From Dyadobacter sp. CY261 (GTDB lineage: Bacteria; Bacteroidota; Bacteroidia; Cytophagales; Spirosomataceae), in NCBI RefSeq assembly GCF_021440085.1, contig NZ_JAKCPW010000001.1:1054001-1118000 (forward strand): a stretch of 64,000 nucleotides of DNA, in the 5' to 3' direction. Shown in pieces: positions 1-8,384 of this stretch. How positions within the stretch are numbered: the stretch's first letter is position 1; every line of letters begins with the position of its first letter. The notes beneath the pieces are model-generated. The model saw only the letters and a list, made by a program, of their open reading frames with translations, was not told where the DNA came from and did no database searches. A program made the translations under genes and the position numbers.

Positions 1-1
1 T

Positions 2-97
2 ATGTTTGAGTTTAATTACCACGACCTGTTATCGCTGACGAAAATCGACGGAAGATGGGTGATTGTAAACAAGCTATTGACCAATGTAACCATGTAA
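2..97 (+). CDS. C-terminal end of an NTF2/SnoaL-like protein (partial)
   Basis: An open frame enters from the left edge and ends at TAA 95-97. The 31 visible residues end in a DGRWVIVNKLL stretch, which is how putative lumazine-binding/SnoaL-like NTF2-fold proteins of Bacteroidota usually end. The rest of the gene lies outside the window, so function cannot be given. It stops 5 bases before the left inverted repeat of the following element. Confidence 0.5.
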   Translation: MFEFNYHDLLSLTKIDGRWVIVNKLLTNVTM

Positions 98-102
98 TCG
101 AT

Positions 103-140
103 GGGTTAAACTAAAGAAAAGGATAAAATCCGTCACGACT
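103..140 (+). repeat. Left 38-bp imperfect terminal inverted repeat
   Basis: The sequence begins GGGTTAAAC and ends CCGTCACGACT. It matches the reverse complement of 1224-1261 at about 32 of 38 positions. Both copies point outwards and enclose about 1.16 kb. The 38-bp length and GGG start resemble Tn3-type ends, but no transposase is inside and no clear target duplication flanks the pair. Confidence 0.7.
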
Positions 141-230
141 CTCGTGTAGCTTTTTTTGTGGTCATCCGCCGCTGTCCTTTTCTCATTAGGTACATTCAAT
201 CCAGAAGCCCACTAATTTCAAAAAATACGA

Positions 231-1054
231 CTAGTCTGCACGTAATCTTTCTATCGGATTTGCCGTGGCTGCACGGTAAACCTTTGAACCGATAATAATG
301 CAACAACAGATTACAACGGTCAGAAATGTTCCTATATATGGAGCAGGCCCGGCATCAGGATGATATTTGAAGATAAACTGGAAAATAAACTTGCTGGTAA
401 ACAGGTAACCGAAAATCGAACCAACCACAAATGCAATCAACAGGATATGCACGAATCGCCGATTGACTGCCGCAATTATTTGCAGTACCGAAGCACCAAG
501 AACTTTACGCATGCCAATTTCTTTGCTACGTTTATCTATGTTCAATGAAATTTGTGCAAACAAACCTGACGCTGAAAGGAGCAAGGTAACAATGGCTAGA
601 AAAAAAGCAATTGATTTAAAACCTTGTGTCATGCGGAGTTCTTTTTCAATTAAATCTGATTGAAGGAAGCCCCGGTAAGGTAGGTTGGGAGCCACTTTAT
701 GCCATGCTGTTTGTAGGAATCCCGCGACTTGTGGTAATTTATCTTTACTTGTACGTACAACCATATACTTATATTCATCAGGCTTTGCCATACGCAGCAC
801 ACATGGTGGCACAATATCATGCAAGCCATATTCTTTAAACCAGAACAGATGGCACTGACAGCGGGAACCAGTATGAGAAACAGCCAAAACCCATAATCCT
901 TTGTAAGATCTGGCGAAAGATCTATTCCTGTAAATCCAATCATCGCTGGCGTTAGCAGGCTAACAAATAATAAGGCTAATGGCTGTAATCGGGCTTCTTG
1001 GGATAAAATTCCGGCCCAGGTTTGCAAGGTTCCATCATCAACAGCTGTACGCAA
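231..1054 (-). pseudogene. FtsX/MacB-type ABC transporter permease remnant
   Basis: Two minus-strand frames encode successive parts of one permease. The 650-1054 frame holds a transmembrane hairpin (LQPLALLFVSLLTPAMIG, then a second hydrophobic run ending in PAVSAICSG). The overlapping 231-887 frame holds the C-terminal transmembrane helices and a typical NPIERLRAD end. Neither frame alone is a complete FtsX protein (usually near 800 residues in this bacterial group); the N-terminal half and the intact periplasmic domain are missing and at least one frameshift joins the pieces. It would have been an inner-membrane permease of the MacB/ADOP type. It lies wholly between the inverted repeats at 103-140 and 1224-1261, so it may be a passenger of a mobile block. 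Confidence 0.75.
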
Positions 1055-1179
1055 TTGATGAAGTACGCACTTATCGCGAACAGAATTATAAAATTATTCC
1101 GGACGCAAAAGTTAATCTGGCGGCAAAGATTATTAAAGATTTGATTGGGCGCGCTCATGGAGCTGAATCTAACGCCTGA
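1045..1179 (+). pseudogene. Possible plus-strand coding remnant inside the inverted-repeat block
   Basis: The plus frame ending at TGA 1177-1179 reads like real protein (EVRTYREQNYKIIPDAKVNL, then AAKIIKDLIGRAHGAE), whereas the overlapping minus frames here do not match permease sequence. It starts where the FtsX similarity fades. No family is recognised. A further short plus-strand frame ends at 1345, just outside the right repeat, and could be another fragment. This is inferred from residue composition only. Confidence 0.25.
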
Positions 1180-1223
1180 GAATTGAATATCCCGGGCTCG
1201 GGTAAATAAGAACCGTACGCAAA

Positions 1224-1261
1224 AGTCGTGACGGTTTTTCTCCCTATCTTTCGTTTAACCC
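1224..1261 (-). repeat. Right 38-bp imperfect terminal inverted repeat
   Basis: This is the partner of the repeat at 103-140, read on the minus strand: it starts GGGTTAAAC at 1261 and contains CCGTCACGACT. The two flanks (TCGAT on the left, AATGA on the right) do not form a convincing target duplication. Confidence 0.7.
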
Positions 1262-1408
1262 AATGATGATATTTGACGGGATGGTAAAACATGTTTACAC
1301 CTTGCAGGATGGGCTGTTACCTCGAGTGGATGTTGAGGTGGAATAAACAGCGGCATGAAGGGAAGTCAAATGATAGTCTTTCGCGGCGGATTCAAGTAGG
1401 CGTCCGCT

Positions 1409-2947
1409 TTATTCTTTTTCGGTTGCCACGCTGTACACAGGATCCTCGATAAGGTTTACATCGATCACTGCCTGGGCATTCTTTAAAAGCTTTCTGCAAT
1501 CTTCACTCAGGTGTTTTAAGCGCAATCTCTTTCCGGCCGCCCGGTAACGCCCGGTCAGTTTGTTCACTGCTTCGATTGCCGACATATCTGCGATCCTGCT
1601 GTCCTTGAAATCGATGATGACCTCCATCGGATCACCGGCGACATCGAATTTCTCGTTAAACGCCGAAACCGAACCAAAAAATAGTGGCCCATAGATCTCA
1701 TAATGCTTCACACCATTGGCATCGATATATTTTTTCGCCCGAATTCGTTTTGCGCTTTCCCATGCGAAAACCAGTGCAGAAATAATCACGCCGATCAATA
1801 CCGCAAGAGCTAGATTATGTAGAAAAATTGTAATGACGGCCACCAGAACACCCACGAAAATGTCCTGTTTGGGCATTTTGTTAATGATTCGGAAGCTGGC
1901 CCATTCGAAGGTGCCTATGGCGACCATCAGCATCACGCCCGTCAAAGCCGCCATGGGAAGCCGACCGATAACGGGAGCGCCAAAAAGAATGACGCAGAGA
2001 ATGGTCAGCGAGGCGATAATTCCTGAAAGCCTTGCCCGGGCGCCCGCGCTCAGGTTCACCAGCGTCTGAGCGATCATCGGGCAACCGCCCATGCCAAAAA
2101 AGAAGCCGTTCAGTACATTGGCCACGCCCTGCGCCATGCTTTCACGGTTACCATTTCCCTTGGTGCCTGTCATCTCATCCACCAGGTTTAGCGTCAGAAG
2201 ACCTTCCGTCAGGCCGACAGCCGCCATCACCAGCGCATACGGCGCGACAATGCCTAGCGAATCGAAGTTAAAAGGGATTTCGGGAATGTGAAAAGGAGGA
2301 AAGCCCCCGGCGATAGACGCAATGTCGCTGACCGTTTTGGTTTCTATGCCGAAACCTAATACAATACCGAAGATGCACACAATAGCCACCAGCGACGCTG
2401 GCACCGCTTTGGAGATGCGGGGAAAAACAATGATAATCAACATCGTGATCGCAACAAGTGCGAGCATGGTGTAAAGTGGCGGTCCGGTCAGCCAGCCCGC
2501 GCCGGGTGCTGTCGATTCCTTGAACTGGTTAAGCTGGGACATAAAAATGATCACCGCAAGGCCGTTCACAAAGCCGTACATCACCGGCTGTGGTACAAGC
2601 CTGATAAATTTCGCAAGTTTGAAAAGCCCGATCAGGATCTGGATCAAGCCAGCAAGCGCCACAGCTGCAAAGACATATTCAATGCCGTGGCTTTGCATCA
2701 GTGCAATCAAAACGACGACGGTTGCGCCCGCGCCACCCGAGATCAGTCCGGGCCTGCCGCCGAAGATGGCCGTTACCAGTCCCATGATAAATGCCGCGTA
2801 CAAGCCGACCAAAGGCGGGAAGCCCGCCAGGATAGCAAAGGACAACGATTCCGGCATCATGGTCATAGCCACGGTGATACCAGCCAGGATTTCATTTTTG
2901 TAGTTTACTTTCTGTTGGAAGTCAAACAGGTTAAAATATACATTCAC
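1409..2947 (-). CDS. SulP family inorganic anion transporter
   Basis: This is an inner-membrane secondary transporter of the SulP/SLC26 family, usually carrying sulfate, bicarbonate or another anion. Similarity to SulP proteins begins at the FNLFDF...NYKNEILAGITVAM segment. It continues through many hydrophobic helices, including the first-helix pattern MTMMPESLSFAILAGFPP, and ends in a cytoplasmic STAS domain of about 95 residues. The frame stays open upstream to 3130, but the extra residues have low complexity and no family similarity. I chose GTG at 2947, just before the conserved region; ATG at 3016 is the alternative. The substrate is not evident. It stands alone, without cysteine or sulfate-assimilation genes nearby. 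Confidence 0.88.
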   Translation of the reverse strand: MNVYFNLFDFQQKVNYKNEILAGITVAMTMMPESLSFAILAGFPPLVGLYAAFIMGLVTAIFGGRPGLISGGAGATVVVLIALMQSHGIEYVFAAVALAGLIQILIGLFKLAKFIRLVPQPVMYGFVNGLAVIIFMSQLNQFKESTAPGAGWLTGPPLYTMLALVAITMLIIIVFPRISKAVPASLVAIVCIFGIVLGFGIETKTVSDIASIAGGFPPFHIPEIPFNFDSLGIVAPYALVMAAVGLTEGLLTLNLVDEMTGTKGNGNRESMAQGVANVLNGFFFGMGGCPMIAQTLVNLSAGARARLSGIIASLTILCVILFGAPVIGRLPMAALTGVMLMVAIGTFEWASFRIINKMPKQDIFVGVLVAVITIFLHNLALAVLIGVIISALVFAWESAKRIRAKKYIDANGVKHYEIYGPLFFGSVSAFNEKFDVAGDPMEVIIDFKDSRIADMSAIEAVNKLTGRYRAAGKRLRLKHLSEDCRKLLKNAQAVIDVNLIEDPVYSVATEKE

Positions 2948-3179
2948 GCCCTGGGAATTGTTTGAATAAAGGAAACAGGAGATTGCTGGCTCACTTGGTG
3001 GGAGCTTGCTATTCATGCTAAATGGTCGGAACAGATCAGGGCGGAGTGACCGGGGATGCAGCAGGTACTTTGTCCATAGGGAGCAAAAGTAAGTAATTTT
3101 TGCTGCTGTCTCGGAAATTATGGTCAGCAAACAATCACCCCCACGAACGGGCTTATGGCGTATGCGCGAATGTGATGCG

Positions 3180-3299
3180 TTAATTGTGCAGACAGGTAGT
3201 CTTCAAAAGATCGAGATCGATGAATTTGGCGCCGCGGCTGTAGTTGCCATAAGGAACAAGGTTCAGGATTTCTCCTGCCGCCGGTTGTCCTGCAATTGG
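3180..3299 (-). pseudogene. Unidentified C-terminal protein fragment
   Basis: The stretch between the SulP and DoxX genes contains a minus-strand frame of about 39 codons ending at TAA 3180-3182. Its sequence is protein-like (EILNLVPYGNYSRGAKFIDL) and is blocked upstream by an in-frame stop with no start codon. It may be a gene remnant; the family is not recognised. Confidence 0.25.
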
Positions 3300-3397
3300 T
3301 TACCGTGGGCCCTGGCCAATGCCGGAAGTTGTAATATAGCCCGGTCGTTTAGAAGATGCTGACTTCATTTTCGTATCCGAAGAGCGTGGTGGATTGC

Positions 3398-3796
3398 TCA
3401 TCTTTCACGCCTGGTTATGCCCGAGAGGCTCTCGCGTTGCCAATAGGCGAGGGTAAGGCAACTGCCCAGCACCAGCAGCGCATAAACGAACAACTGTCCC
3501 GAATCGCCCTGCACGACGATACCCAGCCGTGTGAGGTGCATGAAAATCGCCCCGGTCATCACACCGATTCCGATCAATGCGCCGTACGCTGTGGTCCGCG
3601 GGAGGAGGATCAGCACGGAGGCAATCAGTTCAAATACACTCACCAGAATGCGTCCCCACGGTTCCATTCCCACTGTTGAGAATATATAAACGGATTCCGG
3701 GGAGGCGGTGAATTTGAAATACAAGGTCTGCAGCATGATCCCTGCGGCTAACACTCTGAGCACCCAGGTCCAGGTATTGCGGGCTTTCGCGGTCAT
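3398..3796 (-). CDS. DoxX family membrane protein
   Basis: This small integral inner-membrane protein has about 132 residues and four predicted hydrophobic helices. It shows the DoxX-like pattern of Bacteroidota: an LQTLYFKFTASPESVYIFS loop after helix 1, then an ELIASVLILLP helix, and a final helix near the C-terminus. The frame is open to 3823, but ATG at 3796 is preferred because it overlaps the stop of the upstream YHS reading frame as ATGA, suggesting translational coupling. It is the last gene of the spondin-YHS-DoxX set. DoxX proteins are linked in other bacteria to redox or thiol stress; the precise role here is unknown. Confidence 0.85.
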   Translation of the reverse strand: MTAKARNTWTWVLRVLAAGIMLQTLYFKFTASPESVYIFSTVGMEPWGRILVSVFELIASVLILLPRTTAYGALIGIGVMTGAIFMHLTRLGIVVQGDSGQLFVYALLVLGSCLTLAYWQRESLSGITRRER

Positions 3797-4030
3797 TGTG
3801 CTTTGTATTTGATCGATGGCCATTGCATATCCGCTTTCCCGATCAGTTCCTCACGCTTTTTCGACCAGTTATTTTTCACTTTCATATGATAATTGAAATA
3901 CGACTTGTCGCCGTATCGCCAGGCCGGATGTTTCAAGGTTAATCTGCTTTTTGCGCATTTCTGTCGTCTGTGAAAAGCTGGCGAATGCCGACAGGAGGAT
4001 GCATGCGAGGATCGCGATCTTTCTTTTCAT
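3793..4030 (-). pseudogene. YHS-domain secreted protein, internally deleted and frameshifted
   Basis: ATG at 4028-4030 starts a signal peptide (KRKIAILACILLSAFASFSQ) followed by KKQINLETSGLA, the usual N-terminus of secreted YHS-domain proteins. That frame soon stops. The next frame encodes KVKNNWSKKREELIGKADMQ and WPSI, the usual C-terminal end of the same family, finishing at TGA 3793-3795. The roughly 70-residue middle, including the YHS metal-binding core, is gone. It sits between the spondin gene and doxX on the same strand, an arrangement I recall as common in related genomes. Its stop overlaps the doxX start. Confidence 0.75.
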
Positions 4031-4083
4031 TGGATTGGTATTTCGAAATACAGCTTCGCGGACAGGCGCCGCGAAGCTGCCCG

Positions 4084-5370
4084 TTATTGTAATGTCACCT
4101 TAATGATGTTGCCGATTGCCGGTAGCGTCGTGAATTTATTAGGATTAGGCACAGGCGCGATGGCTTTGCTTTCGGAAAGTGGTGTTCCGGCCAGGTTGAA
4201 TTGCGTAATGCCCGCGCCGGGGAATTGGTCGAGGGCCGTGCCGTTGTCATACAGAGCGATGGAACCCGAAACGTCGCCGGTCGCATTGCCATCGATATCG
4301 TTACCGCTGGTCGCGAAAAACCAGTCGTTTGAAAACCCGTACATGGTCGCGATCGCAATGCGGTCGCCAGGTGCGAGCATGAGCGGCTGCGAAACTTTAC
4401 CGCCTGCATTGCCACCGAGTTTGGGCAGGAGTACCGTGCTGGCAGGCTCTTTAAGTATGTATACACTCTTAATGCCAGATTTAGTTTTCAATGCAGCGGC
4501 CAGCACATCGGCATTCCCTTTCTGGGCCAGGTCTTTCAACCCTTCTCCCCGGTCACTTTCGCCGGATTTGTAGAACGGATTTTCCGTGCCGTTGTAAACC
4601 ACCACCAGCACCGGCGAGAGTGGCGTAAAAATGCCTGTCTGGACGGTAAGTAATGCGCTCAATGGTGCATTATCACCAGTCTCGGCAATGCGGGTCAACG
4701 CGTCTGTGGTGGCTTTGCCATCTGAATAGATCGGTTCGGGTAATAGCAGATTGCCGCCGGCAACGTACGAAATCGCCCATACGCCTGGACTGAATGGCGT
4801 TTCATTGGCCGTGCCGCCCGATTTGTTTTTAATAGTAACCGTGAACATGGAGTTGCCGTCATAGGCCAGCGACACGTTCATCAGCTGCGATGCGGGTAGG
4901 AACGTATGCCCGTAATCGTCGGCACCTTTCACTTCTTTGATATTCTTTGGCGTAGCTTCTGCTGTGCCGGGGTGGGAGAGGGCCATGCCCGGTGCGGAAT
5001 TAACCCGCGTACCGTTGTCCCAAAGTTTAATCTGGGACGAAACATCGCCGATCAGGGGAGTGCCATCATCGCCGTACAGCTTGATGCCCGGATTTTCGGG
5101 TGCAAAAAACAGGTCATTGCTCCATCCATACATCGTAGCGAATGTAAGGCGTTGGTTTTTGGCTGCCGAAAAAGAGAACGAAACGGTCTCTCCCGGAAGG
5201 ATGACGGGTGGCGTTCCGGTACCCTTGAATGTACCCGATTCCACCAATGGTTTGCTGTCGAGCACATTCTCTACTGTAATGCTTTTGGCGGTCGGTTGCG
5301 GGTCATGGTCCTTGGTGCAGGAGCTGAAAATAAGAGCTGTCATCGAAAGCCCAAGCAATGTTTTGATCAT
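4084..5370 (-). CDS. Spondin_N domain lipoprotein (two tandem repeats)
   Basis: This is a predicted surface or periplasmic lipoprotein of 428 residues. It has a lipobox (LIFSSC, Cys near residue 18) and two similar spondin_N-like halves: residues about 30-205, with LTFATMYGWSNDLFFAPEN, and about 225-425, with IAIATMYGFSNDWFFATSGND. Each half also carries a KLWDNGT/ALYDNGT motif. Spondin_N domains bind partners in eukaryotic matrix proteins; the bacterial role is not established. It heads an operon with the broken YHS gene and doxX. The operon diverges from an OmpR/HisKA two-component system across 139 bases, which makes regulation by that system plausible. Confidence 0.85.
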   Translation of the reverse strand: MIKTLLGLSMTALIFSSCTKDHDPQPTAKSITVENVLDSKPLVESGTFKGTGTPPVILPGETVSFSFSAAKNQRLTFATMYGWSNDLFFAPENPGIKLYGDDGTPLIGDVSSQIKLWDNGTRVNSAPGMALSHPGTAEATPKNIKEVKGADDYGHTFLPASQLMNVSLAYDGNSMFTVTIKNKSGGTANETPFSPGVWAISYVAGGNLLLPEPIYSDGKATTDALTRIAETGDNAPLSALLTVQTGIFTPLSPVLVVVYNGTENPFYKSGESDRGEGLKDLAQKGNADVLAAALKTKSGIKSVYILKEPASTVLLPKLGGNAGGKVSQPLMLAPGDRIAIATMYGFSNDWFFATSGNDIDGNATGDVSGSIALYDNGTALDQFPGAGITQFNLAGTPLSESKAIAPVPNPNKFTTLPAIGNIIKVTLQ

Positions 5371-5509
5371 CGGTCTTTATGTTTTGCGTGTTTGGATGAT
5401 GCAAAACAAGAAAGACGATGTCCCATAGCCGTTACGGAATTATAACAAAAGTATCACAGCGGCCTATCGCGCGGTTTTATTTATAAACTTTGCATAAAAT
5501 CAGTAGGTA
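5371..5509. promoter_or_regulatory. Divergent promoter region between spondin operon and two-component system
   Basis: This 139-base AT-rich gap separates divergent start codons. On the minus strand, 5446-5453 reads TACTTTTG, matching the Bacteroidota -7 consensus TAnnTTTG, about 75 bases upstream of the spondin start. On the plus strand a near match, TAAACTTTGC, lies about 15 bases before the response-regulator start. Clear -33 boxes were not found, so the assignment is tentative. Confidence 0.4.
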
Positions 5510-6214
5510 ATGGATACGAAAAATGTATTGATCATAGAAGATGACAGCAATATCATCGAGCTGTTGACTATCCACTTGTCCGACCTCGGCTGCAAGGTCG
5601 TTTCGGAGAAGAACGGGCAGAATGGCCTTGTACGGGCAACGGGCTCGGCGTTCGATCTGATCATTTTAGATGTGATGTTACCCGGTCTGAATGGTATGGA
5701 AGTGTGCAGGAAGGTCAGGCAAACAGACCGGCAGACACCGATACTGATGCTTACCGCACGCTCGGAGGAGATAGACAAGGTAATGGGCCTGGAAACCGGC
5801 GCCGATGATTATTTGACAAAGCCGTTCAGTGTACGGGAATTCATCGCCCGCGTCCGTGTTATTTTTCGGCGCAATGAAGAAAAGGCACGATATAGCCAGC
5901 CACTGGCGCCCCGGATCAGCATTGCCGGCCTGGAAATCGATGTCGACAAGCGGAAGGTCTTGCTGCATGGCGATCGCATCGAGCTTTCTCCCCGCGAATT
6001 CGAGCTGATCGTCCTGCTGGCTTCCAGTCCCGGAAGAAGTTACAGCCGCAAACAATTGCTGAGCCTGGTTTGGGGATACGATTTTGAGGGGTATGAGCAC
6101 ACAGTCAACACGCATATCAATCGATTGAGAGGGAAAATAGAGGCCGACGTCTCGAACCCGTCATTTGTATTAACCACCTGGGGCATAGGCTACCGGTTTA
6201 ACGAGGATCTTTAG
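5510..6214 (+). CDS. OmpR/PhoB-type response regulator
   Basis: This DNA-binding response regulator has 234 residues. The receiver domain (about 5-118) has an acidic pair near residues 10-12, the phospho-acceptor Asp54 in LIILDVMLPG, and the conserved Lys104 in LTKPF. The C-terminal winged-helix Trans_reg_C domain (about 135-230) contains ELSPREFELIVLLASSPGRS and ends in TTWGIGYRF. The partner kinase begins one base after the stop. The neighbouring divergent spondin/YHS/DoxX operon is the most obvious candidate target. Family assignment is firm; the signal and regulon are not known. Confidence 0.95.
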   Translation: MDTKNVLIIEDDSNIIELLTIHLSDLGCKVVSEKNGQNGLVRATGSAFDLIILDVMLPGLNGMEVCRKVRQTDRQTPILMLTARSEEIDKVMGLETGADDYLTKPFSVREFIARVRVIFRRNEEKARYSQPLAPRISIAGLEIDVDKRKVLLHGDRIELSPREFELIVLLASSPGRSYSRKQLLSLVWGYDFEGYEHTVNTHINRLRGKIEADVSNPSFVLTTWGIGYRFNEDL

Positions 6215-6215
6215 A

Positions 6216-7721
6216 ATGTCTGTTAAAACTATTCGCGGGAATCTGCTTTTCTGGAAGATAAGCGCCGTTTTTGCCGGTCTCCTGTTGGTGTTGGCCCTTG
6301 TTTTCGTCTTGATCGGCTCCCGTTTTTCGAAAACATATTATATGGCTGCGCACCAGCAGCTTTATGGTGACATTGCCGGGCACCTTGCCACTTTCACCCA
6401 GCCCATTAAAAATGGCCGGCCCGACACGACAGTCACGCACGACATCATCCATTCAACTATGGTAGCCAATCCGAGCGTAGAGGTATACCTGCTTGATACG
6501 CTTGGTAATATCACCGATTACGTGGTCCCGCAAGCCACTGTCCAAATGAATAAAGTGGATATGAGTAAGGTGAAGCAGTGGCTTGTTTCCGAATCGGGCA
6601 AGCGTCCGCTGGGCGACAACCCGAAGCGGTCCGGTGAAGAGAGTATTTTCTCGGCAGCCCCTGTTTTGGAAAACGGCAAACTGGCGGGCTATGTGTATGC
6701 TGTGCTCGCGAGCGAGAAGCAGAAAGAAATCTTGGGCGCGCTTAATGACGACCTGTATTTCCGGCTGGCGCTTTATATATTTTTCGCGGCATTGCTAGGT
6801 GCATTCGTGGTAGGCGTCGTTACTTTCTTTCTGATCACCGATAGTATTTGCAGCATTGCCGGTGTTTTCAAGAAGTTTCAGGAAGGCGACTACGGCGCGC
6901 GAATCAACGGCTACGCCAAAGGGAACCTCGGTGTTCTCACTTCGACCTTCAACGAGATGGCCGATGTGATCGTCGATAATTTCGAGAAGGTTACCGCCAC
7001 CGACCGCCTCCGCCAGGAGTTGATCGCGAATGTTTCCCACGACCTTCGGACACCTCTTTCGATTATGCAGGGTTACACGGAAACGCTTATGATCAAGCGT
7101 GACTCGCTGTCCAGGATTGAGGCCGACCGGTATCTTTCCATTGTCCATGAAGGCACCAAAAAACTTGCGGGAATGGTAGACCAGCTTTTCCAATATTCCA
7201 AACTGGAAGCCAATGTAGTGGCACCACAAAAGGAATTTTTCCCGATCGGCGAGCTGGTCTCCGACATTGTGAGTGCCTATCAGTTAAAAGTGCAGGAGCG
7301 GAATATCATTTTGAAATTTGATGTCACCGGCACTTTGCCCGCCGTTTTTGCCGATATCAGCCTGACTGAAAGAGTTTTCCAAAATTTGCTCGACAATGCT
7401 ATCAAATTCACGCCCGACGGCGGGCAAATTTCGATTGCGTTGGCGCAGACAGGCGACAGTGTGACGACCAGAGTGAGCGATACCGGGGTTGGAATTGCCA
7501 GGGAATATCAGGAGCAAATTTTCGAGCGCTACAAGCAGGCTGATCTGCATGCGTCACAGGGAAAGGGGATGGGCCTGGGGCTGGCAATTGTAAGAAAAAT
7601 TCTTGAACTGCATCAGAGCTCCATCCGGGTTTTCAGTGAAAGAGGCACGGGAGCGATCTTTGAATTTGCGTTACCGACTTCCCGGGGAGATCAAAATGGC
7701 GGTTTGGTTGCTGTTCGGTAA
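6216..7721 (+). CDS. Membrane sensor histidine kinase (HAMP-HisKA-HATPase)
   Basis: This is a transmembrane sensor kinase of 501 residues. Helix 1 spans about residues 14-36, followed by a periplasmic sensor segment to about 187 and helix 2 (ALYIFFAALLGAFVVGVVTF). HAMP follows at about 210-265, HisKA with His275 in VSHDLRTPLS, and HATPase_c at about 380-495 with the N box NLLDNAIKF and glycine-rich lids (DTGVGIA, GMGLGLAIV). It pairs with the adjacent regulator, which it would phosphorylate. The periplasmic sensor is not a domain I recognise, so the stimulus is unknown. Confidence 0.95.
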   Translation: MSVKTIRGNLLFWKISAVFAGLLLVLALVFVLIGSRFSKTYYMAAHQQLYGDIAGHLATFTQPIKNGRPDTTVTHDIIHSTMVANPSVEVYLLDTLGNITDYVVPQATVQMNKVDMSKVKQWLVSESGKRPLGDNPKRSGEESIFSAAPVLENGKLAGYVYAVLASEKQKEILGALNDDLYFRLALYIFFAALLGAFVVGVVTFFLITDSICSIAGVFKKFQEGDYGARINGYAKGNLGVLTSTFNEMADVIVDNFEKVTATDRLRQELIANVSHDLRTPLSIMQGYTETLMIKRDSLSRIEADRYLSIVHEGTKKLAGMVDQLFQYSKLEANVVAPQKEFFPIGELVSDIVSAYQLKVQERNIILKFDVTGTLPAVFADISLTERVFQNLLDNAIKFTPDGGQISIALAQTGDSVTTRVSDTGVGIAREYQEQIFERYKQADLHASQGKGMGLGLAIVRKILELHQSSIRVFSERGTGAIFEFALPTSRGDQNGGLVAVR

Positions 7722-7841
7722 TTCCGCTAATGACGGGTGGCTCGCCTCTTCTTAGGAAGTTGGTGGACATCGCGCGGCAAGTAATTGCCGTACAACATGG
7801 TCTTAAAGCATTAAGGTTGATGAGCGAAATACCGGATGAAA

Positions 7842-7875
7842 GGATCAGCCTTGCCTTTAACGGTAAGGCTGATCC
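7842..7875 (+). terminator. Stem-loop after the two-component system
   Basis: A 14-bp inverted repeat (7842-7855 with 7862-7875, one G-T pair, 6-base loop) lies in the 217-base gap between the kinase and the convergent VOC gene. Only a short T-run follows, so it is a candidate terminator, possibly serving both directions. Nothing else is recognised in 7722-7938. Confidence 0.6.
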
Positions 7876-7938
7876 TGGTTTTAGAAAGCTTTTCGGATCA
7901 TGCCGGTTCCATTGACCGTAGCGGGAATAGATCCCACG

Positions 7939-8265
7939 TTATTTTTGATGCAGGCAAAGCTTGTTACCGTCCGGGTCCTGCATCCAGGCAAAGCGGCCCC
8001 AGGGTGTAGGGTCAATTTCACCGGCCGTTATGCCTTTTGCCTTTAATACACCGATTTCTTTTTCAATGTCATCGGTCTCAAAAATAATCCCCTGAAATTT
8101 GGCAAGGGATATGGAAGTCAACTGACCTGGCAAGCCCATTTGCAGCCATGTTTCGCCGTTGCCCATGGGGGCTTCGGCGATTACCTGGAAGCCCAGGTTT
8201 ACATAAAACTCTTTTGCTTTTTGTTGATCCGATACGGGGATCATGATAATTTCTGTTGCTTTCAT
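7939..8265 (-). CDS. VOC family protein (glyoxalase/bleomycin-resistance fold)
   Basis: This small cytoplasmic protein of 108 residues has a vicinal-oxygen-chelate fold. It starts with MKATEIIMIPVSDQQKAKEF, typical of the first beta-alpha unit, and ends with WGRFAWMQDPDGNKLCLHQK, the characteristic last strand. The usual second metal ligand appears as Glu in the middle strand (IIFETDD). The length is complete for a single-module VOC protein. Members include glyoxalase I-like enzymes and antibiotic-binding proteins, and the substrate cannot be read from sequence. It lies next to the divergent GlxA-type regulator, which might control it. Confidence 0.88.
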   Translation of the reverse strand: MKATEIIMIPVSDQQKAKEFYVNLGFQVIAEAPMGNGETWLQMGLPGQLTSISLAKFQGIIFETDDIEKEIGVLKAKGITAGEIDPTPWGRFAWMQDPDGNKLCLHQK

Positions 8266-8353
8266 TGTCGATTTTTTAAAAGTTATTGTGCTGTAAAATT
8301 AAGATTCGGATCATAGCCGGATGTACGGCGGAAACGACAATCTTACGTATTGA

Positions 8354-8380
8354 TTGCGACACGTGCTTCGCCTATTTTTG
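8354..8380 (+). promoter_or_regulatory. Candidate promoter of the GlxA-type regulator
   Basis: A TAnnTTTG match (TATTTTTG, 8373-8380) is preceded by TTG at 8354-8356 with 16 bases between. The predicted start of transcription would fall close to ATG 8385, so the message would be nearly leaderless. This supports choosing 8385 over the earlier in-frame start at 8286. Confidence 0.35.
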
Positions 8381-8384
8381 CTAT

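Noticed and set aside
103..1261. Complete insertion sequence
   Set aside because: Inverted repeats are present, but no transposase frame exists and no matching target duplication was found, so only the repeats and the enclosed pseudogene are reported.
1386..1407. Terminator of the SulP gene
   Set aside because: Only a 5-bp stem with a 12-base loop and no T-run on the relevant strand; too weak to list.
7730..7915. Short plus-strand frame of 61 codons after the histidine kinase
   Set aside because: Includes the stem-loop at 7842-7875, shows no family similarity and has no start context; judged non-coding.
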